A DNA stretch of 64,000 bases from Toxonevra muliebris (lineage: Eukaryota > Arthropoda > Insecta > Diptera > Pallopteridae): contig CAVNUY010000010.1 of the NCBI GenBank assembly GCA_963691655.1, positions 62,001 through 126,000 of the forward strand. Reading direction: 5' to 3'. The notes below the pieces were generated by a model, which made no database searches, was not told the DNA's origin, and saw only the letters and a program-made list of their open reading frames with translations. The first letter of the stretch is position 1. Every line of letters begins with the position of its first letter. The position numbers and the translations under genes are program-made. Positions 45,579-56,372 of the stretch are shown one piece after another.

Positions 45579-46553
45579 TTACGCTAGAGGTAAAATACAC
45601 AATTTCACGATGGAACGTGTTATTACACCATTTTGAGTGCTCAAATCAACAACGCGAATGTGGTTATCGGGACCACGGTGTAATTGAATGATCCGGCCGA
45701 GACGCCAGTCATTTGGGGGAAGGAGTTCGTGTTTTATGACTGCGAACTCTCCTTCTACAGGATCTTTCTGCGGATGTTTCCATTTATACCGCTTTTGAAG
45801 ATCCCTCAGGTATTCATCTTTCCAGCGGCGGCTGAATTGATGATGTAGGACCTTGAGTTTTTCCCAACGGTTAATGAGAGAGAGATTCTCAGAATTAGGT
45901 TCAGGTGGGGCCAATAGAGGTGCACCTCGGAGAAAGTGCCCACGGGTAATTGCTGTGAGATCAGCAGGATCCTGTGAGGCAGGAGAAGGTGACCGGGAAT
46001 TAAGAACGGCCTCTATTTTGGCGAGTAGAGTAGAAAACTTTTCGAATGTGAATTTATGGTTACCAGCTGTCTTTTTGAGATGAGTTTTGAAACTCTTGAC
46101 AGCTGATTCCCACAAACCACCCATGTGAGGAGCACTTGGAGGGATAAAGTGCCAATTTATGCCTTGAGGAGCATATTTTTGGGAGATATCAATAGAGACT
46201 TCTTTGAGGAATTTTAAGAAGTCTTTACTAATGGCGCGTTGAGCGCCGACAAATGTTGTGCCATTGTCACTCATCAGTTTTTCTGGAAGCCCTCTACGTC
46301 CAACGAATCTAGCGAAACATGCTCGGAAGACATCAGTCGTTAGATTTGAACAGAATTCCAAATGAACTGCTTTCGTGGAGAAACATACAAATACTGGCAC
46401 ATATCCTTTAAGGAAAGCGGACGAGCGTAGGACGGAAGCCTTTATTTGAAACGGTCCGGCAAAATCTACACCTGTAGTAGAAAAAGGAAGAGAGAAATTA
46501 CAGCGCTCAGGAGGTAGAGCAGCCATAATTTGAGACCGCATTGTCTGCTGCAA
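45579..46553 (-). CDS. BEL integrase core and C-terminal domain, copy 3
   Basis: A 324-residue open frame with all three catalytic residues in place: Asp in GVDFAGPF (near 46462), Asp in MSDNGTTF (near 46268), Glu in GGLWESAVKS (near 46110). Then comes the DUF5641-type C-terminal domain (WKDEYLRDLQKRYKW, GEFAVIKHE, WRLGRIIQLHRG), ending ILPLA. The enzyme would insert retroelement cDNA into the genome. The N-terminal zinc-binding part lies in an overlapping frame (46888-46466). Copies 1 and 2 read HMDGLWE where this one has HMGGLWE, the usual residue. Confidence 0.88.
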   Translation of the reverse strand: MQQTMRSQIMAALPPERCNFSLPFSTTGVDFAGPFQIKASVLRSSAFLKGYVPVFVCFSTKAVHLEFCSNLTTDVFRACFARFVGRRGLPEKLMSDNGTTFVGAQRAISKDFLKFLKEVSIDISQKYAPQGINWHFIPPSAPHMGGLWESAVKSFKTHLKKTAGNHKFTFEKFSTLLAKIEAVLNSRSPSPASQDPADLTAITRGHFLRGAPLLAPPEPNSENLSLINRWEKLKVLHHQFSRRWKDEYLRDLQKRYKWKHPQKDPVEGEFAVIKHELLPPNDWRLGRIIQLHRGPDNHIRVVDLSTQNGVITRSIVKLCILPLA

Positions 46554-47303
46554 GCTTTACACTGGAAAATACACTTTTTAACTTTAAGTTTCAAGCGAGG
46601 AATGAAATATTCTTGTCTGACCATGCGAAGCATGAGGCTGACTTCAGCATGGAACAGTAGATTATGGAGAAAATCTAGATAGAGAATGCAGTAGCGAGAA
46701 CTTTCAGGAATGATTATTGGATGGCGTTCGTTGTAGCTAAGGGCTGCATGAACGAGACGACCATTCACTCTCAAGATATTCTGCTTATCCAGGAAAGGAT
46801 TGAGCACGAGAAGAGTGCTTTTCTTCTCTATGGGTTTGTCATCGAGTAATGATGTTCTTTCTCGTAGATAATAACGAGATTGAGCCAAGAGAATGAGTCT
46901 TCACAAATTGAATTTCGGCTTGAAGGATAGAGTTTGAAGCTGGGACATTAGCTTTGCTAACCTTTGCCTTCACACTATTGAAAAAGCGATATACATATGC
47001 TAACACTCGAAGAGCTCGAGGAAATGAAGAGAATCGTTCGAGAATGTCGATTTCCTGTTCTAAAACGTGGTAGGATTCCACTTTCCTTTGCTCTAGCAAT
47101 GTTGCATTTCGGGGAGAGGACCTCGGCCAAGAATCGGAAGATTTTTGAAGCCATTCAGGTCCGTTCCACCAAAGACGACAGGAAACCAATTCCTGAGGTT
47201 TACAACCTCTAGTTCCCAGGTCAGCCGGATTGTCTGCACTAGAAACATGTCGCCATGAGGTGTTCCCAACTTTTTGGAGAATTTGTGAAGTACGATTTGC
47301 CAC
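46466..47303 (-). pseudogene. BEL RNase H to integrase linker and zinc domain, copy 3
   Basis: Frames 47303-46839 and 46888-46466. The first carries [18 protein letters not shown] (the block after RNase H in BEL Pol) and GPEWLQKSSDSWP. The second carries LRVNGRLVHAALSYNERHP, LHNLLFHAEVSLMLRMVRQE and CIFQCKAC, the HHCC zinc domain of the integrase. A frameshift near 46880 separates them. Confidence 0.85.
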
Positions 47304-47679
47304 CTATGTCTTCCAATTGTGAGGATTTTGTTAGTTTTGGGAGAAACCATGCCGACACAATTTCGGAATCACACCATAAGAATAAACTAGCTTCATTAAG
47401 TCGAAGGTGTGACCGGACTGAAGTGACTAGTTTTGAGAGCAGAACAGATCCACATAACTCTAAGCGCGGAAGGCTTATAGTTCTTATGGGTGCTACTTTT
47501 CCTTTAGCAACTAAGAGATGTGTTGAGGAAGAAGTTCGGAGATAGAGAGTGGCACAATACGCTTTCTCTGAAGCGTCACAAAATCCGTGGATTTGGATTT
47601 GTTGTTGGGTGAGAGTCCGACCCATCGAGGGATTTCGATGTTGGTAACCGCTGGGAGGTTTTCTGAGAATTGAATCCAC
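47239..47679 (-). pseudogene. BEL RNase H domain, copy 3
   Basis: Encodes [20 protein letters not shown] (first catalytic Asp), [16 protein letters not shown] (Glu) and [14 protein letters not shown] (second Asp). A frameshift divides it from the RT connection. In the element it removes the RNA strand after reverse transcription. Confidence 0.85.
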
Positions 47680-47741
47680 CTAGAAAGGGATCCAGGCTTC
47701 ACACACTCATCCTAGTCAGTTCCATCTAACCACAACTACTG

Positions 47742-48739
47742 CTATAACATCTTGGCGTGAATCATAATTGGAGAAAGCCATCCTGCCGGGTCGAAAAGTT
47801 TCGCGACTGTAGAGAGAATTTGCCACTTTGTGACCCCATTCACCGATGAAATTGATGAAATGGTATAAGAAAAAGTGTCGGAGAGAGCATTCCAACGAAT
47901 TCCGAGAGTTTTCGTAGAACTTGCACTTTGAAACCGTAGAAAATCGGAATCCAAGAGATCTCCAACTGGAATTTTTTCTAATATGGTAGGGTGATTCGCT
48001 GTGATTTTTTTCAGAGGAAATCCAGCTGAGCCAAGACAATGAATTACTTGGGAAAGTGATTCGATTGCAGAATCTACATCATGACCACCAGAGAGGATGT
48101 CATCGACGTAGGTATTTTCTGTTAGGATTTTTGCCGCGAAAGGGCATTGCTCTTGTGTATCTTTCGCCAACTGATGGAGAGTTCTGATTGCTAGAGACGG
48201 AGCACAATTAACTCCAAACGTCACCGTTTTGAGTTTGAAATCCTGAATAGGAGCATTCAGTGAGCTGCGAAAGAGAATTCGCTGGAAATCTTGATCATCT
48301 TTATGAACCAAAATTTGCCTATACATCTTCTGCACATCTCCATTGAAAACGAATCGGAATATCCGCCATTGGAGAAGAGAAGCATTAGGTCTGGTTGAAG
48401 AGTAGGTCCAGTATAGAGAACATCGTTCAGAGAGTTTCCTGAACTAGTAGACTTTGAAGCATTGAAAACTACACGGACTTTGGTAGTTACTTTTTCAGGT
48501 CGAATTACCGCGTGGTGTGGTAAATAAAATGAGAAGTATTTTCCATGGGACACTATTTCATGAGAATGAATTAGTTCCATATGATCGAGGGTGAGATATT
48601 CCTCTAATACTTCGTCATATACGTTTTTCAGATCACCCTTTTTTTGCAAACTGCGCTCCATTCCAAGAAATTGTTGGAGTGCGGTAGTCCTTGAATGACC
48701 TAATGCTAAAGTTTTGGGAAAACTTTCCTTGAATGGCAA
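47742..48739 (-). pseudogene. BEL reverse transcriptase, copy 3
   Basis: 48739-48257 holds the fingers (LALGHSRTTALQQFLGMERS, HHAVIRPEKVTTKVRVVFNA, SLNDVLYTGPTLQPDL). 48335-47742 holds the palm with TFGVNCAPSLAIRTL and TYVDDILSGG (near 48100, YVDD box as in BEL/Pao), then LGIRWNALSDTF and VAKLFDPAGWLSP. A frameshift near 48340 splits them. Otherwise the domain is well kept. Confidence 0.88.
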
Positions 48740-49022
48740 TCTGACAACGTATCGACCATCGGAATTTCGTGTTGTCGTAGAATTGTATAAATCCTCACAA
48801 GCTTGATCTTCAGGCTAGAGTGGAAGAGTTTGAGGGATTTCTTCTTGCTCCCAAAATTGGTTTAGTTGAGAACTAAGCAATTCATTGGAGATTGGTTCTA
48901 CTTGTGTCGAGTGGGAAGACACTTCTTCTCTCACTGAACCACTAATGATCCAGTCAAATATTGTATTTTGGCTAAGAGATTACCACAGATATTCTTACAG
49001 TAAATCACTTCCGATTACTAAA
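48740..49022 (-). pseudogene. BEL protease remnant and linker, copy 3
   Basis: Only the C-terminal end of the retropepsin region is left: IDLVIGSDLL, a stop, then TIFDWIISGSV and a linker into the RT. The active-site half expected between gag and IDLVIGSDLL is missing, so the gag end joins straight to it by a deletion near 49023-49060. Confidence 0.7.
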
Positions 49023-50504
49023 TCAATTTGCGATGTGCGCTGCATTTGAGGAACAGGGGCGTTCTTCATTTTCTTGCAACTGAGATATTGCAGTTGTAGC
49101 ATGAGTTGTTGTCGTTTGGGATCGACTACTGGGTTGTGGAGCTTGTGTCCTTGTCGTAAAGTGAAGCATGGAATGATGCTTTCTTTGACAATATACACAT
49201 GAGAAATTACTCACACAATCCTTTTTTAAATGTGTGAAAGCGAGACAATTTTCACATAAGTTATTTTCTTTTACAAATTTTATTCGGTCGCACACCGAAA
49301 GTTTTTTAAAGTTTGGACAACTTTTCATGGCATGAGAGACATTACATAAGCGACATATAAATGTTCTCTTGGCTTCAGCCACGAAAGTATGAATTTGTCT
49401 TATTGCCTTCTTTTGAGGAGTCAATTGGTTATTTAAATTTGGCTTTGGCGTATTTGGATGAATTCTGTTGAGTCGTTCTACTACTTCGTATCTACTCGTT
49501 AGGAAATCATCTAGCTGTGACCAGAGAGTTAGGTCTTTTCGGGACTTAAGGGATTGTTCCCACAGCGATAATGTTTCCTGCGGTAGTTTTGTAGAACTTA
49601 TATAAACTAGGATGGGATCCGAGTTTTCTGTGGAAACGTCTTGAGAGGCTAAGACACACAGACAATTATTTATTGTCATTTGAAGTTTTTGTACTGCTTC
49701 ACTATTCTCGGAATGAATAGTTGGCAAAGTCAGTAGCGCTTCTATTTGGTTATCGACTAGAATACGCTTATTTTCATAACGAGCTTTCAAGGCTTCCCAT
49801 GCGAGAGAGAAGTTTTCGTCACTTAAAGGAAATTGTTTGACGATAGCTCCAGCTTTTCCTTGCGTTTTATACCTGAGATGATATAATTTCTGAGCGGAAG
49901 TCAGTTTTGAATGGTTAATATAAACGGCTGTGAAAAGGTCTCGGAAGGCCGGCCATTCTTCATAACCACCAGAAAAGTTTTCTGTATCGCAAGGAGGAAC
50001 TTGCAAGCATGGCATATTGGAAATACTCGCTTGCTCTTGTGATTGTTCCTTACTAGATGCTGAACTTGAAGTTGTAGGAGGTTGAAGTAATTTCAACTGA
50101 TCTTCTATTCTAGCCACCGTGTCTTCGAAATTGTCTTGACAAAGACAATATTTATTACTTGCCGATGCTTTGAATTTATCGGGCAAGTCATTTTCATTTG
50201 CTTCGATAACCAAATCATAGACTTTTTGGAGTCGAGTCCAGCCGCTTTCTAAACTTTTTCGTTTCACTACCAATAGAGATTCGGTGTGATTTTCTAGCGG
50301 AGAGGTACTGAATTTGGTGCAGTATTGCACAAAGTTATCACTTTCGGCTATGAATTTCTGCATAGAAATATCATATGCTCGCCTTTTTTGTGATTTAGCA
50401 ACACTTGGTTTTTGGGAAGTTTCTTCATCAGACATTTTAGAAACTTGCTTTTTACTCAAATCAACAGATTCTTTTTGCCTTGGAGGAGATCTCTCAACAG
50501 GCAT
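49023..50504 (-). CDS. BEL/Pao Gag, copy 3
   Basis: An intact 493-residue frame. A charged start (RSPPRQKESVDLSKK), a coiled helical segment and a DUF1759-type capsid region (FSGGYEEWPAFRDLFTAVY, LTSAQKLYHLRYKTQG, LAWEALKARYENKRILVDN) are followed by the zinc array (ICRLCNVSHAMKSC, LCENCLAFTHLKKDC, CVYCQRKHHSMLH) and a Ser/Thr/Gln tail. It forms the virus-like particle core in such elements. The start ATG at 50504 is followed at once by an open frame and preceded by stops. It is the only full-length retroelement frame in the window. Confidence 0.88.
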   Translation of the reverse strand: MPVERSPPRQKESVDLSKKQVSKMSDEETSQKPSVAKSQKRRAYDISMQKFIAESDNFVQYCTKFSTSPLENHTESLLVVKRKSLESGWTRLQKVYDLVIEANENDLPDKFKASASNKYCLCQDNFEDTVARIEDQLKLLQPPTTSSSASSKEQSQEQASISNMPCLQVPPCDTENFSGGYEEWPAFRDLFTAVYINHSKLTSAQKLYHLRYKTQGKAGAIVKQFPLSDENFSLAWEALKARYENKRILVDNQIEALLTLPTIHSENSEAVQKLQMTINNCLCVLASQDVSTENSDPILVYISSTKLPQETLSLWEQSLKSRKDLTLWSQLDDFLTSRYEVVERLNRIHPNTPKPNLNNQLTPQKKAIRQIHTFVAEAKRTFICRLCNVSHAMKSCPNFKKLSVCDRIKFVKENNLCENCLAFTHLKKDCVSNFSCVYCQRKHHSMLHFTTRTQAPQPSSRSQTTTTHATTAISQLQENEERPCSSNAAHIAN

Positions 50505-51543
50505 TTAATTACTCTAAAAAAGTTAGAATAAAAAGAAAAATACCTTGCAATAGAAATTTGCCAATGCTCAACCAATAAACCAGAACAAAAACTAATGAAA
50601 ATAGTTTAAATTTATTTGAGCAACTTTAATATTTATAGAAAACCAGAAATATTTTCTAAATTTTAAATTATTTTTTATATTGTGAATAAAAATTGCTAGG
50701 TGGAACTATTTATATTGCCACCAGTGTACTTATTTCGTTCAGGAGTAAACGGATATAGCACAAAGAAAATAGTGTGTTATAAAAAAAATTCAGTGGAAAT
50801 TAATATATATATATATAAATATGAATAAAATATCAAGAAATGATATTTTGTTTCAAACACGAGATGGTTTGTATATATATATGTGAAATAAGAATTAAAT
50901 ATAATACAATAATTCACTAAATTTGAGCGAAGTCAAAAGTGGACTGATTTATATTAAGCTCAGTGTACTAATTTCAATTGGAGATCAACGAATATAGCAC
51001 AAAGAAAAAATAGCAAAGAACTTGCTGTAAACTAATAAGTGTGTACTTGTTGTTGTACACGGAACTTATTTATTAGTTAAAATATGTACAAAAGAGATTT
51101 TGTATATAATTTAAAATATATGAGGATATACGGATGTATGATTACAATATTTTAAATATGAAAAATTTTAAATATTGAATATTTTAATTATTTGAAATAA
51201 TTAATAAATAAGTGATAAGATACTTTTATGGAAAAAAAGTCTTGTACTTACTGCACTGTGGAAAAAAGGGAAGCATTTTTTTTCCTAAGGTTTTTGATAC
51301 TTGCTGTGGTGTTGATTTTTCGTGTAACAAGTAACAACTTGTTGCACTTTTTATTTGAATAGTTCAGTGTTTTTTATTTATTGTCACTGTTTTAGTTTTA
51401 TTTTTGCTCGATTTAATTGTTTTGTGTCAATTGTAAGTGGTTTTTTAGTTTTTTATGAGCGTTTTATTTGAATTTTGAGAAAATCACTACACAGCACTAA
51501 CCTCATATTATTTAAAAAATGTATATTTAAAAAAAAAAAAAAA
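50505..51543 (-). other. BEL copy 3 leader region
   Basis: AT-rich, non-coding, unusually long at about 1 kb. Two diverged copies of a ~70-bp segment (GTGTACTTATTTCGTTCAGG / GTGTACTAATTTCAATTGGA, each followed by ATATAGCACAAAGAAA) lie at 50708-50775 and 50938-51010. No clear primer-binding site beside the LTR. Confidence 0.6.
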
Positions 51544-51858
51544 TGTATAATTCGGAGGTGAATTATATTAGAATTAGTTATATTGAAATGAAAACACTTT
51601 GGAATTCGGTTTTAAACTATAAATTGTTAATTAGGATGGAAAGTGGAAGTTTTGTATATACAAAAGGATAGAGATCGCGACCGAACGTTGGGAAATATTC
51701 ATAAGAATAAGGATAAAGAAAAGAACAGAATAGAGCGGTGAAAATAGAGTAAGGAGAGAAAAAGGAAGAAATAGAAATAGAAAAAAAAGGAGTATTGGGA
51801 AAGGGCCCAAACATAGAAAGGAATAGAATAGAATATAAAATAGTAGATGGCTTAGACA
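51544..51858 (-). repeat. BEL copy 3, 5' LTR (complete, 315 bp)
   Basis: The minus strand starts TGTCTAAGCCATCTAC at 51858 and ends ...CCGAATTATACA at 51544. The right part is the same as 750-940 and 4802-4992, and the left part matches 44925-45026, linking all copies to one family. Confidence 0.85.
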
Positions 51859-51881
51859 ATTATTAATGAGCGATACCGTCG

Positions 51882-53093
51882 CACACTGGGGCCGCTCCAT
51901 ATAAGTGAGTGCTATAAATTCTAAAATTTTCGACCAAACTCATTTAAGCTATATTTTTAAAGAAAATTTTAGATGATTTAACCCATTTATGATCCCTATT
52001 TAACCCATTTGTCACCAAAGTAACATAAACATATCACAATTTTACACCAAACTCATTTAAATATAATTTGTAAAGTAAATTTTAAATGATTTAAACCATT
52101 AGTGACCATTATTCAATCCATTGGTGACCAAGGTAACATCAGTTTAACAACATTATGTGTTTTGAAATTTTCTATACAATTTAAAAGAAGCTTCCATAGT
52201 CAAACCAGAGTTATGTAACATTGGTCACTAATTGGTCAAGGATTTTTTTTTTTAAATAAAAAAGTTTAATGAAATAATACAATTTCGGTTAGTTTTAGTT
52301 TTCAAATTTAAGTAAAACTAGATAATTGCATTAATACAAACTAAAAATTAAATATGAAATAATAGATAATTAAAAAAACATATCAGGAAAAATTCAAATA
52401 TATAAGATGTAAAAGATAAAAAATTATAATAATTGTACTATTTCAGCTTCTAATTGCTAATCAGCTTCTGGTTCTATATCAGATGTGTTTAAGCCTAGCT
52501 CCACTTCCAACATATCTAAAAAAAAAGTATTGTAGTCAAGCGGGAAGGTGGCATGCAGCTTTTAAGTGTGTCGGAGGAAACTAAAAATCGATTGAAAATA
52601 TCTTCAAAATCTTTACGGTTAACTTAAAAAGCTTTCTTTTTTATAAAAACTGGAAAAACCCATATCCTTTTAATTTAATCTTAAACAAAATCAAAAATTT
52701 TCTTTAAAAAAAAGAAAGCAATAAAACCATTAAAACCATTTTATTTTCTAATGTTTGTATATTATTGAGGTATTAATACATCCCCAATCACTTTGACCGT
52801 TCGAAATTAATAATTATTTGCATACCACACTTTAACAGAAACAATAAGAATTTTTAAAAATTTATACAACATTGATTGGATATTTAAAAAAAATGGTTAT
52901 ATTAAAAAACAAAATGGAAAAATTTTTCAAATTTGACACTTCATATCTCCTATACTATAAATGGTAGAAGTTGAATTCTTTCCTATCGATGCACCAATTA
53001 TTTATGAATATAATGGCGTTTAATTTCTTTTCTAAGCCCATTTTTTTAAAATCGACTTTTGAGCACTCACTTATATGGAGCGGCCCCAGTGTG
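51882..53093. mobile_element. Unclassified 1.2-kb element with 32-bp perfect terminal inverted repeats
   Basis: Left end CACACTGGGGCCGCTCCATA (to 51913) is repeated exactly, inverted, at 53062-53093. The interior is AT-rich with no transposase. A ~117-bp segment is duplicated in diverged form (CCAAACTCATTTAA at 51935 and 52052; TAACCCATT/TCAATCCATT; GTGACCAA). No obvious direct target repeat flanks it, so the superfamily is not called. It sits 23 bp from the BEL 5' LTR. Confidence 0.85.
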
Positions 53094-53230
53094 CTTCAAC
53101 GCCTGGAAAACATGTTTTGCGGTGACCAATATTTTGCAAATCAAGATCATTTGAAATCTAAAAACAAGGGATTTACTTTTATTATAAGATTATTTAGTGA
53201 TTATTAGAAGGATTTGAAAAAATATACATA

Positions 53231-54137
53231 CCACCTTGATCAAAAAGTTCCCGGTATTTATTCAGAAAATTAACAATACAAGTTTATTCATCTAAATCTA
53301 TATTGTCCCCTTCAAAGTAATCCCCATCGACTGCAACTCACTTATGCCAGCGCTTGATCCAATCCTCGAAACATTTTTTATATTCGGTTTTCGGTATGTC
53401 CATCAGTGCTTCCTGCGATTTTTCCATTACTTCCTCTCGGCTGCTGCAACGCGTTCCCGTAATGGTTTTTTAATTCGATTGAACAGAAAGAAGTCACAGG
53501 GAGTCAAATCAGGTGAATTCGGTGGCTGTTGGATGGTATTTGTTGCATTTTTCATCAAAAAACTACGAATAATGATGGCACTGTGTGACGGTGCGTTATA
53601 ATGGTGCAAAATCCACGAGTTTTCTGTCCACAATTCTGGTCTCCTTCGGCGAACTGCTTCACGTAAACGCCTCATAATGCCCAAATAATACTCTCTGATG
53701 GTTAATTTGCAGTTATTAACCAAAATTTATTTTACTTTATCAAAGTTTTTGTCGGTTTTCGATGTGGATGGTCTGCCACTGCGTTCATCATTTTCGATTG
53801 ACTCACGACAACTTTTGAACCTCTCGTGCCACTGGTAAACAACCGTTTTCTTTAGAGAATCGTTGCCGAAACACTTTTCCAACATTTCTAAATTTCGCGC
53901 ATCATTAAAGCCGTTTACGCAAAATTTAATACAATACAATTTAATAAAATTGTAAAAAATAGCCAACACACAGAGATAGATGTACTCTTGGCTACGTAAC
54001 TCTTAGCTATGGCGCTAAGATTTAGAGGGAATATCAACAACAGACATAACAACTTAACAAAAAAAACAGAACTCAAATCGGAACGATGAGAGCGCCACAC
54101 GATGGTTATTCCGGGAACTTTTTGATGATCAAGGTGG
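53231..54137 (-). mobile_element. mariner element, internally deleted
   Basis: The ends are inverted repeats: CCACCTTGATCAAAAAGTTC at 53231, and its partner ending 54137 with a 3-bp ATC insertion. TA flanks lie at 53229-53230 and 54138-54139. Minus-strand coding: VVYQWHERFKSCRESIENDE and RSGRPSTS (HTH region, 53969-53727), then after a deletion YYLGIMRRLREAVRRRRPEL, ILHHYNAPSHSA and SPDLTPCDFFLF (53723-53427). The second catalytic Asp (HHDN in active elements) is Tyr here; the third Asp (CDFF) is 34 residues further on, as in D34D mariners. At 907 bp versus the usual 1.3 kb, it is dead. Confidence 0.9.
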
Positions 54138-54139
54138 TA

Positions 54140-54544
54140 TTTAACAAAATGATCAACTCTCAAAGTTAATAGTTTGATTTACACTAAAAAACGCAGTAAA
54201 AAATAGTTTTGCATAAAAAAATCCTTTCGTTAATCTCTTCATCATTATGTATTGAAAAAGCATATTAGATTTGAAGATAATCCGTTTAGTAGTTGTTGAA
54301 TAATTGTGGCCACCGACTTCAATTACGACATTTTGAGAAAAATACGTTGGAATGTTCAACTTACTTTAATGTCAAGAAGAAACTTTTTTTTGGGAATAAC
54401 AAAGAGTCAAAAATTTTCTTCGGATCAACTTAAAAATTTAAAAAAAGGCAAAAAAAAAAGCCGATTTTTTTAAATTACAACTGGGGGTGCCTCCTTAAAA
54501 ACTTTCTAAACTAAGTGCTTTTTTAAATAAATTTTGAACACCGA
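54140..54544. other. Spacer between mariner and RTE LINE
   Basis: Non-coding, AT-rich; nothing recognised. Confidence 0.4.
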
Positions 54545-56372
54545 TTGACTTCAGAGTGCTACACTGACTGCTCACGCGTTGGTGCCAATGATGTCAATAC
54601 CATCAGCGTACGCCAGTAGCATGACACTCCTGTAAAAGATAGTGCCAGAGATGTCGATGTTCGCAGCTCGAACTATTTTCTCCAGCATTAGATTAAAGAA
54701 AGCGCACGATAGAGAATCAATTTGTCTGAAACCTCTTTTAGTATCAAATTGCGCGAAGAGGTCAGACCTAATTTCACTGCGCTGGCGGTGTCTATCAGTG
54801 TCATTTTAAAAAGACGAATGAGCTTGAGGGATACCAAAACCAGACATTGCGGAGTACAGGTGATCTATAATCGTGCGGCGTTAAAGGATTTATAATCAAA
54901 CCGTTAGTCAGACGTCTTTTTTTTCGGAGAATTTTCGAACCTCATTACTGTCTTCAAGCATCTCGATATCATCACATTCACGTCTTTCTGCTTCTCGTTT
55001 CTTGAGATTGAAAAGACGTTTCTCCTCACTCCTCAACTCTTTGTATCGCTCCTTAGCAGCTCGCGTTGAAACTGACTGCGGGGTGGCTCGGTATACTGCA
55101 TTTTTTTCTTTAGCCGTATCGAGACACTCTTGGCCGTACCACATATTTTTCCGTCGACGGTGGTCGCCTAGCACCTTTACGCATATAGCGGGATATGTGC
55201 GTCCACAGCGCGTCATCAAGTTGAGGTGTATTTTGGGAAAGGAGGAGTAAGAGTCGATTAGCGAAGGCGTTGGCTGTCCGTTATGATTGCAGCTTTTCGA
55301 CATCCAGCTTTCTCTGTGTACTGGTACATACGCGTTTCGCTGCACAGAGGCGTGTGCGGACATTGGCTGCAACTAAGAAGTGGTCCGAGACGATGTTAGC
55401 TCCACGTATTGTTCGTACGTCCAGTATACTGGAAACGTGCCTTCCATCAATCACAACGTAATCAACACGCAATCAGTGTATTTTGAGGGTGTGGCCTTAT
55501 GGATATATCGATGCTTGAATCTGGTACTACTAACTGTGATGTTCCTAGCCACGGCGAAGTCGATCAGTCTCATACCGTTGTCGGTGGTTTCGTCTTGGTG
55601 ACTGAATTTTCCGATTGTCAGACCAAAGAGACTCCCTGTCCACCTTTTCATTTAAGTCTCTTAGAACGATTTTAGTATCGTGGTGGGGGTAGTGCTCAAG
55701 TTTTATCGAGGAGCTCGTAGGAGACATCTTTGGTCGCTTCGTCCTTCTCATCCGTCAGGGCATGGACTCAAATCAGGCTGATATTGAAGAGTTTTGCCTT
55801 GATGCGGATAGTGGCTAGGCTAGACAAGATGGCGAAGTCTCGTTCCAACCACAAGCCCGACACCAAATTCGTGTCGTAAATCATGACAGCTGTAGTAGAA
55901 GTCACAGGATACTCTTTTGGGGCAACCCTGTCCCGTCCATCGCATTTCCTATATAGCGGTGATGTTAGCTCGATATCTTCCGAAGACATCTACCAGCTGG
56001 ATAGAGGCACCTTCCCTGTAAAGGGTTCGCACATTCCAGTCGCATATCCGTAAATCGTAGTCCTTTGGGCGTTTATGGGGGTCGTCAATATTAGGGAAGT
56101 CCGTTATCCGAGGCTTCTTTATGGATTCACTGGGGATTGTTTTTGACGTGGTGGGTTCCACGCTCAACTCACAACCGTTCTTTCAAGGTCAGGGAGAAAC
56201 CCGCCGCACGCATTAGTTAGCTCGTTGACGATTGTCAGGTCGCTATCCAGGGGGCGCCTCGATAGGCTGTGTGTCGACTTGAAACGGACAAACGCAAGGA
56301 TCGAATGTGGACTCTCGTGAGCCTGCCACAGACTTTACCTTGCTTCCTCCGCCCCCAAGGCCTCCCAGGATT
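54545..56372 (-). mobile_element. RTE-clade LINE, decayed
   Basis: The minus strand begins with a GC-richer 5' region (56372-56170), then endonuclease: YDLRICDWNVRTLYREGAS (56075-56010), IKAKLFNISLICVHA (55800-55760), HHDTKIVLRDLNEKV, GMRLIDFAVARNITVSSTRF, YVVIDGRHVSSILDVRTIRG and IVSDHFLVAANVRTR (to 55330). The linker (RAAKERYKELRSEEKRLFNL) and RT blocks follow (54790-54590) with LLAYADGIDIIG where active elements have YADD. The middle RT is deleted. LRIGTWNVRTL..G and GLRLIDFA...VVSST are typical of the RTE/BovB group. Confidence 0.85.

Larger units (their letters stand above)
44925..51858 (-). mobile_element. BEL/Pao LTR retrotransposon, copy 3 (longest)
   Basis: Minus-strand element with 5' LTR (51544-51858), leader, gag, remnants of protease, RT, RNase H, integrase, the extra gag-like ORF, and a damaged 3' LTR. 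It lacks most of the protease and has frameshifts in pol, so it is defective, but it is the best guide to the family structure in this window. The 3' LTR keeps only 44925-45026. A deletion then joins it directly to the 3' ORF, removing the polypurine tract. Confidence 0.9.
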
